This document shows positions 1-5,541 of a DNA stretch of 9,276 nt, one piece after another. The stretch is taken from NCBI GenBank assembly GCA_030550225.1, contig JAUQPV010000083.1, forward strand, positions 1 to 9,276, given 5' to 3'. A model generated the notes under the pieces. The model made no database searches, was not told the DNA's origin, and saw nothing but the letters and a program-made list of their open reading frames with translations. Made by a program: the position numbers and the translations under genes. Source of the stretch: Acidobacteriota bacterium (GTDB lineage Bacteria > Acidobacteriota > HRBIN11). How positions within the stretch are numbered: the first letter of the stretch is position 1; every line of letters begins with the position of its first letter.

Positions 1-31
1 TTTGGGTGTCCGAGAGGACTCGGGTAACCAT
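1..31 (-). CDS. possible 5' end of a divergent gene (partial)
   Basis: On the minus strand an ATG at 31-29 is preceded by AAGGAGGG (47-40). The AAGGAGG core lies 9 bases from the ATG and is as good as the Shine-Dalgarno sequences of the genes on the other strand. Only ten codons remain before the window edge, reading MVTRVLSDTQ, with no stop. Nothing can be said about function. If real, the region between 32 and 204 is a divergent intergenic region shared with rpsP, which would fit the promoters and inverted repeat found there. The call rests only on the ribosome binding site and an open frame, so a chance match is quite possible. Confidence 0.3.
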   Translation of the reverse strand, partial: MVTRVLSDTQ

Positions 32-45
32 GGCCTTTTCCCTCC

Positions 46-74
46 TTGGGATAGGGATGGATGCAGTATACAAT
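46..74 (+). promoter_or_regulatory. candidate distal promoter of the rpsP operon
   Basis: TTGGGA (46-51, four of six to TTGACA) and TACAAT (69-74, five of six to TATAAT) are separated by exactly 17 bp. Transcription would start near 81, immediately before the left arm of the inverted repeat at 86-143, so the RNA would begin with a long-stem hairpin. The -35 box overlaps the minus-strand Shine-Dalgarno of the possible divergent gene. This is consensus matching only. Confidence 0.35.
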
Positions 75-85
75 AGCAGAGACAG

Positions 86-143
86 GGGGGTGTCCGAACT
101 CATTTCTGAAGGTCAGCCGTATTGCCTTTTCTCAGACACCCCC
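86..143. repeat. imperfect inverted repeat in the rpsP leader
   Basis: The left arm GGGGGTGTCCGA (86-97) is complementary to the right arm TCAGACACCCCC (132-143) at 11 of 12 positions; the only mismatch is 95 against 134. The 34-bp centre contains no further obvious long pairing. The right arm fills most of the 17-bp spacer of the proximal promoter candidate (122-150), so a protein binding the arms could block RNA polymerase. In RNA made from the distal promoter the arms would instead form a hairpin near the 5' end. It could also be a remnant of a small terminal-inverted-repeat element; no clear target duplication is visible. Confidence 0.65.
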
Positions 144-150
144 TCATAAT
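122..150 (+). promoter_or_regulatory. candidate proximal promoter of the rpsP operon
   Basis: TTGCCT (122-127, four of six to TTGACA) and CATAAT (145-150, five of six to TATAAT) have a 17-bp spacer and lie in the most AT-rich stretch of the leader. Transcription would start near 157, giving a leader of about 48 bases before rpsP. The spacer is occupied by the right arm of the inverted repeat (132-143), which suggests possible control of the ribosomal operon there. Assigned from consensus only. Confidence 0.5.
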
Positions 151-204
151 ATAGAAGGGGTTGTTTGGCTCCACAGGCTTTCCTCGTTTCATGAGGGATA
201 GGTT

Positions 205-462
205 ATGCTACGGATTCGCCTCATGCGGATGGGCCGTCGCAACCGGCCGTTCTATCGGATCGTCGTCATGGAAGCCCGGCGGCCTCGCGAGACTCGGTAC
301 CACGAGGCCATCGGTTACTACGACCCGATTCCGACGCCGTCCGTCGTTCAACTGGACTTGGCACGCTATGAGTACTGGCTCCAACGGGGGGCTCAGCCGA
401 CCGACACGGTGAAGAACTTGGCCCGAGTGGCCCGTCGAATGCAGACTTCGGCGACCGGGTAG
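205..462 (+). CDS. rpsP: 30S ribosomal protein S16 (bS16)
   Basis: This 85-residue protein is the small-subunit protein S16, which binds 16S rRNA and helps early 30S assembly. The N-terminus MLRIRLMRMGRRNRPFYRIV, then the acidic/Tyr patch ending in GYYDP (residues 37-41), and the central YWLQRGAQPTDTVKNL segment are all typical of the family, and the length is normal. The start is set by the family N-terminus and by GAGGG at 193-197, seven bases before ATG. It is the first gene of the rpsP-khpA-rimM-trmD-rplS cluster, with 56 bp to the next start. ffh, which often precedes rpsP, is not in the window. The short basic sequence is in line with rRNA binding. Confidence 0.97.
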   Translation: MLRIRLMRMGRRNRPFYRIVVMEARRPRETRYHEAIGYYDPIPTPSVVQLDLARYEYWLQRGAQPTDTVKNLARVARRMQTSATG

Positions 463-518
463 ATCATTTGGTCGTCCCTGGAATCTGCTGTCATCCTTGC
501 TCGTTAAGGAGGACCCCC

Positions 519-767
519 ATGAACCCGAAAGACCTCTTGGAAGCGATCGCGAAGTCCCTCGTGGACCGTCAGGACCAAGTCGAGGTAAAGGTCATCGAGG
601 GCGAACAGACGACTGTGTTGGAGCTTCGAGTGGCCCCGGAAGACCTGGGGAAGATCATCGGCAAGCAAGGTCGGACCGCCCGTGCGATTCGGACGATCCT
701 GGGCGCGGCGGGGATGAAGGTCCGAAAGCGTCTCGTCCTGGAAATCTTGGAACCCCATCCGTCGTAA
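519..767 (+). CDS. khpA: KH-domain RNA-binding protein KhpA (YlqC family)
   Basis: An 82-residue single KH-domain protein. The GxxG RNA-binding loop is GKQG inside LGKIIGKQGRTARAIR (about residues 43-58), followed by a helix and the final strand KVRKRLVLEIL. The family is commonly encoded between rpsP and rimM; in Firmicutes KhpA pairs with KhpB/EloR and affects cell-wall growth and RNA metabolism, while its role in other phyla is less clear. The start at 519 is favoured over an in-frame ATG at 468 because AAGGAGG (506-512) lies six bases upstream and the extra 17 residues are unlike the family. The stop is only three bases before rimM, in the same reading frame, implying co-transcription and probable translational coupling. 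Confidence 0.95.
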   Translation: MNPKDLLEAIAKSLVDRQDQVEVKVIEGEQTTVLELRVAPEDLGKIIGKQGRTARAIRTILGAAGMKVRKRLVLEILEPHPS

Positions 768-770
768 GGG

Positions 771-1319
771 ATGCCGGCGGAGCCTGTTCCCCCTGAACGG
801 GCATGGGTCCGGATCGGCCAAGTCCGGCGGCCCCACGGCCGGCGGGGGGCACTCCTGGTGGACCTGGACGAGCCGGGGCGGCTTCGTCACCCGTGGACCC
901 GGTTTTCCGCGATAGGGCCGGCCGGGGAAGTTCAAACATTTCATGTCCGGCGGGTCCGACCCCACGGCCGCGGGGTCCTGGTCGAGGTCGAGGAGATCGA
1001 GAGCTGGGAGGCGGCGGCCGCCCTGCGGGGGGCGGTTCTCTACGTGACGCCCGAAGAGCGGGTCCCCCTGGAGGCAGATGAGTATTACAACGAGGACCTT
1101 CTCGGCTGTACGGTCGTCGACGTACGTCTGGGCCCCATCGGGACGGTCGTCGATGTCTACGACCTGGGCTATCAGCACTTGTTAGCCCTGCGGGGCCGCA
1201 CGAGACGCATGATCCTGGTCCCTTTCCGGAAGGTCTTCGTGACGGCCGTCGACGTGGCGGCCAAGGTCATCCAAGTCGACTTACCGCAGGGGTGGCTGGA
1301 GCTCTACGAGGGCTCGTGA
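771..1319 (+). CDS. rimM: 16S rRNA processing / 30S maturation factor RimM
   Basis: This 182-residue protein matches RimM, which binds S19 and assists maturation of the 30S head. The N-terminal barrel carries the hallmark IGQVRRPHGRRGALLV (about residues 15-30; the usual form is IGKxxKPHGIRGELKV). The C-terminal PRC barrel starts with EYYNEDLLGCTVVDV and continues through GTVVDVYDLG to ILVPF near residue 149 and DLPQGWLELYEGS at the end. Length is typical. No separate Shine-Dalgarno is available: AAGGG directly abuts the ATG and the khpA stop lies three bases upstream, so initiation probably depends on ribosomes finishing khpA. A GC-rich hairpin follows immediately after the stop. Confidence 0.96.
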   Translation: MPAEPVPPERAWVRIGQVRRPHGRRGALLVDLDEPGRLRHPWTRFSAIGPAGEVQTFHVRRVRPHGRGVLVEVEEIESWEAAAALRGAVLYVTPEERVPLEADEYYNEDLLGCTVVDVRLGPIGTVVDVYDLGYQHLLALRGRTRRMILVPFRKVFVTAVDVAAKVIQVDLPQGWLELYEGS

Positions 1320-1347
1320 GGCAAGGCGCCGGGTCCGGGGCGTTGCC
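1320..1347 (+). promoter_or_regulatory. hairpin between rimM and trmD
   Basis: GGCAA (1320-1324) pairs with TTGCC (1343-1347). After a G-G mismatch the stem continues with GC-rich pairs (1326-1327 with 1340-1341, then CC 1329-1330 with GG 1338-1339). Three T residues follow (1348-1350), too few for a confident intrinsic terminator. The hairpin starts one base after the rimM stop and ends 19 bases before the trmD start. It could reduce trmD expression relative to the ribosomal genes by attenuation or processing. Pairing is visible in the sequence; function is inferred. Confidence 0.35.
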
Positions 1348-1366
1348 TTTGCGCGGGGCAGGCGCC

Positions 1367-2224
1367 ATGCAATTCGACGTCATCACCCTTTTTCCGACCT
1401 TCTTTGAGACGGCCCTTCAAGTCGGTCTAATCGGGAAAGCCGTCGAAGCGGGCCTACTCCGATTTCGGGTTCACGACCTGCGGCAGTTTGGGATCGGACC
1501 CCACCGACAGGTCGACGACGTCGCCTACGGCGGTGGAGCCGGGATGGTCCTGCGCCCGGAACCCCTGGTGGCGGCCATCGAGCAAGCCCGGACGGAGGCC
1601 CGGAGCCGGGTCGTCGTCCTGAGTCCCCAGGGCCGTTTGTGGACCCAGGCCCTGGCCCGCCAGTACGCCCGGGAGTGTGATCAAATCGTCCTGGTCTGCG
1701 GTCGCTACGAGGGGATCGACGAACGGGTGACGGCCTACTGGGCCGACGACGAGGTCAGCATCGGCGACTACGTCCTGATGGGCGGCGAGGTCGCCGCCTG
1801 GGTCGTCATCGAGTCGGTCGCCCGTCTCGTGCCGGGCGTCGTCGGAAACCCCGAGTCCCTGACCGTCGAGAGCTTCGAGATGGGGATTCTGGACTATCCG
1901 CAGTATACGCGGCCGGCCGTCTTTCGGGGATATGCCGTCCCGGCGGTCCTGCGGTCCGGCCATCACGAGGCGGTCGAGCGATGGCGCCGTCTGCAGGCCC
2001 TTCGGAAGACGCTTCGCAACCGCCCCGACCTGATCCTGGCCCCCCGATGGACGGCGCCCCCCGTCTGGTGGGCCTGGATGGCCGAATGGATCGAATGGGT
2101 TGAAACGATCCTGGAAAAAATGTATCCTTCTCCCCGAAGCGAGGAGGCAGAACATGCACCCGATCATCGCCCAGATGGAGGCGAGCCGACTTCGGACGGA
2201 CCTCCCCGACGTCCGCCCCGGTGA
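1367..2224 (+). CDS. trmD: tRNA (guanine-N1)-methyltransferase TrmD
   Basis: TrmD methylates N1 of G37 in tRNAs with G36, using S-adenosylmethionine, and so prevents +1 frameshifting. The SPOUT trefoil-knot motifs are clear: FDVITLFP at residues 3-10, DDVAYGGGAGMV (50-61), LVCGRYEGIDERV (109-121) and SIGDYVLMGGEVAA (131-144). The catalytic Asp is D176 in LDYPQYTRP, with the partner Arg near 153. The family N-terminus fixes the start at 1367, although only a weak GGGGCAGG precedes it. An in-frame GTG at 1316 overlaps the rimM stop (GTGA) and would add 17 unfamiliar residues. At 285 residues it is longer than the usual 230-255: from about residue 250 a Pro/Arg/Glu-rich tail runs into rplS, overlapping it by 71 bp in another frame. 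Confidence 0.96.
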   Translation: MQFDVITLFPTFFETALQVGLIGKAVEAGLLRFRVHDLRQFGIGPHRQVDDVAYGGGAGMVLRPEPLVAAIEQARTEARSRVVVLSPQGRLWTQALARQYARECDQIVLVCGRYEGIDERVTAYWADDEVSIGDYVLMGGEVAAWVVIESVARLVPGVVGNPESLTVESFEMGILDYPQYTRPAVFRGYAVPAVLRSGHHEAVERWRRLQALRKTLRNRPDLILAPRWTAPPVWWAWMAEWIEWVETILEKMYPSPRSEEAEHAPDHRPDGGEPTSDGPPRRPPR

Positions 2225-2501
2225 TCAAGTGCGGGTTCACCTGCGCGTAATGGACCGGACGCAAGTCTTTGAAGGCGTCGTCATCGCCCGCCGGGGTCGG
2301 GGTCTGAGCGAGACGATCACTGTTCGAAAGGTCTCTTATGGCGTCGGCGTGGAAAAGATCATCCCCCTTCACGCACCCGTCGTCGAGGCGATCGAAGTCG
2401 TCCGGCGGGGTCGGGTCCGGCGGGCCAAGCTGTATTACTTGCGGACGCGAGTCGGCAAGAGCTCGCGGTTACGGGAAAAACGGGAGACGACTCGTTCTTA
2501 G
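2154..2501 (+). CDS. rplS: 50S ribosomal protein L19 (bL19)
   Basis: A 115-residue L19, which sits near the 30S-50S interface of the ribosome. Typical features are the PGDQVRVHLRV strand near residues 21-31, FEGVVIARRGRGLSETITVRKVSYGVGVEKIIPLH in the centre and the basic RRGRVRRAKLYYLRTRVGKSSRLRE end. The length matches the family. The start at 2154 is supported by GAGGAGG (2141-2147) six bases upstream and by MHPII; a TTG at 2100 would give an atypical extension. The Shine-Dalgarno and first 23 codons lie inside the end of trmD, so the two genes are translationally linked. It closes the conserved operon and is followed by a repeat-rich intergenic region. Confidence 0.97.
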   Translation: MHPIIAQMEASRLRTDLPDVRPGDQVRVHLRVMDRTQVFEGVVIARRGRGLSETITVRKVSYGVGVEKIIPLHAPVVEAIEVVRRGRVRRAKLYYLRTRVGKSSRLREKRETTRS

Positions 2502-2503
2502 GA

Positions 2504-2596
2504 ACCGACCCCGGAAGTCTGGGACCTTCGGTGTTTGGGTATGCGGGGGTCGGTCGTTGTAGAAACCTAACACCCAAGACCCAACACCCGACACCG
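2504..2596. repeat. intergenic fold-back heptamer repeat, copy 1
   Basis: Between rplS and the TPR gene, ACCGACCCC (2504-2512) pairs perfectly with GGGGTCGGT (2546-2554). The right part consists of four tandem 7-bp units (2569-2596) with consensus RASACCS. CGGTGT plus TTGGGT (2529-2540) can pair with ACCCAA (2579-2584) and ACACCG (2591-2596), leaving a six-base bulge, so alternative folds exist. The words GGTGTT, CGGGG and AACACCCAA recur in similar order in the region after the TPR gene (5423-5529). No T-run follows, so it is not a standard intrinsic terminator, and no convincing promoter was found in 2502-2618. Confidence 0.6.
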
Positions 2597-2618
2597 AGCA
2601 AAGAGAGGTCGCCGTTCG

Positions 2619-5414
2619 ATGCCCATCACGAGCACCCAACGGGTGAAGTTGCTTCAACAGGCCGATGATCTTTACCAAAAGGGCAAGTATGACAAGGCGA
2701 TCCCCCTCTTCGAAAAGTTGATCGAGGCCGAACCTCGCGACATCGCCTCCCGTCAGCGGCTCATCGACTGCTACGAGAAGCTGAATCAAAAGGAAAAGGC
2801 CTTGGCGGCCCTCAATGACCTGGCCGACTTTTACATCCAGGACGGCCGCATCGTCCATGCCGTGGCGACCCTCCGGCGGGCCCTCAAGCTGGAGCCGACC
2901 CACGTCGAGGTCATGCATCGGCTGGCCGACCTTCTGATCCAGCAAAACAACCTGGTCGAGGCCAAGAATCTGCTCCTGACCCTGGCGGAGCAGTATGGCC
3001 GTCTGAACCGCCTGACGAAGGTCTTAGAAGTCCTCAACCGGCTCGTGGAGATCGGGCCGCAGGACCTTCGCTTGCTTCAGCGGCGAGCCCACGTAAAAGC
3101 CGAGCTTGGGCGCCACGCCGAGGCCTTGGAGGAATACCAGTCTATCGCCGAGGCCTATCTGGAGGCGGGTGCTCCTCAAGAGGCCATCCAGGCCATCGAG
3201 CAGGGCCTCCGGTACGTCCCGAACCATCCGGCTCTCACGGACCTCCTGATCCGGGCTTACATGCAAGCCGGCGCTTATTCCTCGGCGATTGCCCTCATCG
3301 AGCGCCTGCCCGAACGGCAATACGACCACCTCCTGTGGCTGACGCAGGCCTATCACGCCGTCGGGCGGACGGATAAGGCGGTCCAGACCCTCATGGAGGC
3401 CTTACGTCTGGCTCCGGAACGGCCGGACGCCTACGGACTCCTCCTGGAGCAGGCCACGCCGGAGCACTGGGACGACGTCCAGCGGTGGCTTCATCCCTTC
3501 CTGGCCCGGTGCATGGACAAGGGCCAGTACGAGACCGCCTGGGGTTTGCTCGAGCGGGCTCTCCAGAAAAATCCTGCCGACCCTGTCCTACTCCAAGACG
3601 CCATCCAGCTCCTCAACGTTCATCACCAGAGCACTCGCATCTTGGTGCTCCTGGACCGGGCGATCGAGGCCCATATCCGCCAGGGCCAATGGCCGGACGC
3701 CCTCCGGCTGGTCGATCAGATCCTGGCGATCGACCCGGATTCCTACGAGTACCTGGAAAAGCGGGATTACATCCTGAAGCACATGGGCGGTGCCCCGGCC
3801 CCGCCCTCGACCGAGCCGGTCCGCCGACCTGAGAGTCCGCCGCCGGCCGTCGAGGTGCCCCTCCGCCCGGCGCTCTCACCGGAAGTCGCATCCCTGGAGC
3901 CACCCGAAGACGAAAGTGACATTCAGGACTACATTCAGGAACAATTGACCGAGGCAGACGTCTTTTATCGGTACGGAATGGTCGAGAAGGCGCTCCAGAA
4001 GCTGACGGCCGTCCTCCGGCAGTATCCCCTGGCCCGTTCGGCTGAGCGGGTTTACCAGCGATGTGTTCAATTCCTGACCAGCGAGGAGCGCCGTCCCGAG
4101 GCCCTCGAAGTCCTCCTGAAGTACGCCGAGTTCCTTCACTACCACAAGCGCTTCGAGGACCTTCAACGAGTCATCGAGGAGGTCCGGGTGATCCAACCGG
4201 ACCACCCGCAGATCCAGACCTGGCTGGAAAAGACGACGCAGGCCGTCGCCGCCGAGGAGTCCGAGTACCTGGACATCTCGGCCGAGATCTCCGAGCTCAT
4301 CTCGGCTGACCTCCAGGCCTACATGAGTCAAGACCAAGACGAGCTCCAGAGTGTACTCTCCGAAGTCGCCTTCTACGTCGACCAGGGTCTCTATGCGGCC
4401 GCCCACGAGCTGATCATCAAGAGCCTGCGTCGATGGCCCAACCACCTGGAGCTTGAGGCTTGGCTCCAGAAGGTCACCGAACGGATGACCGCCGCACCGG
4501 CGGTCCCGGCCGAGGCGGCGGAAGCCGAGGAAATCGAGATCCAAGTCGAGTTGGAAGAAGCCCCTCTTCCTGAACCCGAGGCCCCCGTGTCGGCCCCGGC
4601 CTTGACGCAAGAGCTTCCGCCTGCCCTCTCCCCCGAGTTCATCGACAGCCTCCTCCAGCCCCTGGAAGCGCCGGCGCCGTCACCGGCCGAAGCCGCGCCA
4701 CTGGCCCCGGCGGCATCGGAAGAACCCCCCGAGACCGGTATGCCGGCGTGGACGCCCGAGGCGGTGCCTGAAGGGGAAGCGCCAGCCGAGCCCCGCCCCG
4801 AGACGCCGACCCTGTCCCCGGAAGAGCCGCCTGTCTCGTCAGTCCCGACCCCGGCTCGACCCATCCCAGTTTACGTGGACGAAGACCTGGGCCTCGAGTT
4901 TGAAGACCTCTCCGCCGACTGGGAGGGGGACCTCTTGAAGACCGAAGCCGTCCTGGATACGGCCTCGGAAGAGTCCTGGCGGGTCACCCTGGACCAGTTC
5001 CGTCGGAAGGTCGAGGAAGTCGTCCCCGAGGAGGACGCCTCGACCCACTACCACCTGGGCGTGGCCTACATGCAAATGGACCTCATCGAGGAGGCCATCG
5101 CCGAATTCCAGAAGGCGGCTCGGCATCGGGACTACGCCATTCAGGCGCACATCCAACTGGCCGAATGCTTTGCCCGCAAGGGCCTCCCCGAGGCGGCCCT
5201 GCGGAGCTTGCAACGGGTCTTGGAGATGGGCGGCGGGGCTGAAGAGGTCTTGCAAGAAGTGAAGTACATGATGGCGATGCTGTATGAGCAAATGGGTGAG
5301 TTGGACCGGGCGTATGACCTTTACATCGAAGTCTACTCCATCGACGCTCGCTATCGGGACGTGACGGAACGAATTCAGCAGTTAGAAGTCCTGCGTCATC
5401 AGAAGCCCAGTTGA
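2619..5414 (+). CDS. large cytoplasmic TPR-repeat protein
   Basis: A 931-residue protein of unknown specific function, probably a protein-interaction scaffold. It has no signal peptide or membrane segment. The N-terminal block (about 8-390) is a run of TPR-like helix pairs, for example ADDLYQKGKYDKAIPLFEKL (15-34). A Pro-rich linker follows (about 391-430), then a middle block (about 431-620) with two similar units, ADVFYRYGMVEKALQKL (446-462) and VAFYVDQGLYAAAHELI (583-599). A second linker rich in Pro, Ala and Glu spans about 622-750. A C-terminal TPR block (about 805-920) has HYHLGVAYMQMDLIEEAIAE (810-829) and ends with YIEVYSIDARYRDV. Similar C-termini are known to me from TPR proteins of Acidobacteriota and Deltaproteobacteria. 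GAGAGG (2603-2608) lies ten bases before ATG. Related repeats flank the gene on both sides. Confidence 0.85.
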   Translation: MPITSTQRVKLLQQADDLYQKGKYDKAIPLFEKLIEAEPRDIASRQRLIDCYEKLNQKEKALAALNDLADFYIQDGRIVHAVATLRRALKLEPTHVEVMHRLADLLIQQNNLVEAKNLLLTLAEQYGRLNRLTKVLEVLNRLVEIGPQDLRLLQRRAHVKAELGRHAEALEEYQSIAEAYLEAGAPQEAIQAIEQGLRYVPNHPALTDLLIRAYMQAGAYSSAIALIERLPERQYDHLLWLTQAYHAVGRTDKAVQTLMEALRLAPERPDAYGLLLEQATPEHWDDVQRWLHPFLARCMDKGQYETAWGLLERALQKNPADPVLLQDAIQLLNVHHQSTRILVLLDRAIEAHIRQGQWPDALRLVDQILAIDPDSYEYLEKRDYILKHMGGAPAPPSTEPVRRPESPPPAVEVPLRPALSPEVASLEPPEDESDIQDYIQEQLTEADVFYRYGMVEKALQKLTAVLRQYPLARSAERVYQRCVQFLTSEERRPEALEVLLKYAEFLHYHKRFEDLQRVIEEVRVIQPDHPQIQTWLEKTTQAVAAEESEYLDISAEISELISADLQAYMSQDQDELQSVLSEVAFYVDQGLYAAAHELIIKSLRRWPNHLELEAWLQKVTERMTAAPAVPAEAAEAEEIEIQVELEEAPLPEPEAPVSAPALTQELPPALSPEFIDSLLQPLEAPAPSPAEAAPLAPAASEEPPETGMPAWTPEAVPEGEAPAEPRPETPTLSPEEPPVSSVPTPARPIPVYVDEDLGLEFEDLSADWEGDLLKTEAVLDTASEESWRVTLDQFRRKVEEVVPEEDASTHYHLGVAYMQMDLIEEAIAEFQKAARHRDYAIQAHIQLAECFARKGLPEAALRSLQRVLEMGGGAEEVLQEVKYMMAMLYEQMGELDRAYDLYIEVYSIDARYRDVTERIQQLEVLRHQKPS

Positions 5415-5422
5415 CCGGATCC

Positions 5423-5529
5423 GGTGTTCGGCGCTGGGTGTTGGGTGTTCATGGGCGGGGATCGGGGTCTGAAAAAAGCCTGATCCCTGACCTCGAGCAC
5501 CGAACCCCGAACACCCAACAGCGAACTTC
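5423..5529. repeat. intergenic fold-back heptamer repeat, copy 2, with G-quadruplex pattern
   Basis: Four tandem 7-bp units close to GGTGTTS (5423-5450) face five units close to GAACACC (5495-5529), the reverse complement. TGTTGGGTGTTC (5439-5450) and GAACACCCAACA (5509-5520) form a perfect 12-bp stem around a 58-base centre. Within the left half, G-runs at 5436-5438, 5443-5445, 5453-5455, 5457-5460 and 5464-5467 fit a G-quadruplex with loops of 4, 7, 1 and 3. An A6 run lies at 5472-5477. It resembles copy 1 (2504-2596), and the two copies bracket the TPR gene in the same orientation. It nearly fills the gap (5415-5541); no promoter or terminator with a T-run is seen. Confidence 0.65.
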
Positions 5530-5541
5530 CAGCCCCGACGG

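Noticed and set aside
10..23. CCGAG/CTCGG hairpin as the terminator of an upstream gene
   Set aside because: The stem is perfect but only 5 bp, and the nearest T-run (36-39) is over ten bases away. It may also lie inside the possible divergent coding region.
504..1178. 224-codon minus-strand frame over khpA and rimM
   Set aside because: Both genes on the + strand are well-recognised families; the antisense product shows no domain.
1316..1366. GTG overlapping the rimM stop as the trmD start
   Set aside because: The GTGA overlap is attractive for coupling, but TrmD proteins begin right before the FDVITLFP motif, matching the ATG at 1367. It remains a minor alternative.
2100..2153. Upstream TTG start for rplS
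   Set aside because: The extension is not L19-like, and GAGGAGG is ideally placed for the ATG at 2154.
2504..2554. 9-bp stem after rplS as a rho-independent terminator
   Set aside because: The loop is about 33 bases and no T-run follows; it fits better as part of the repeat element.
5423..5529. Tandem units read as a CRISPR-like array
   Set aside because: The units are 7 bp, directly adjacent and without unique spacers, and no cas gene is present.
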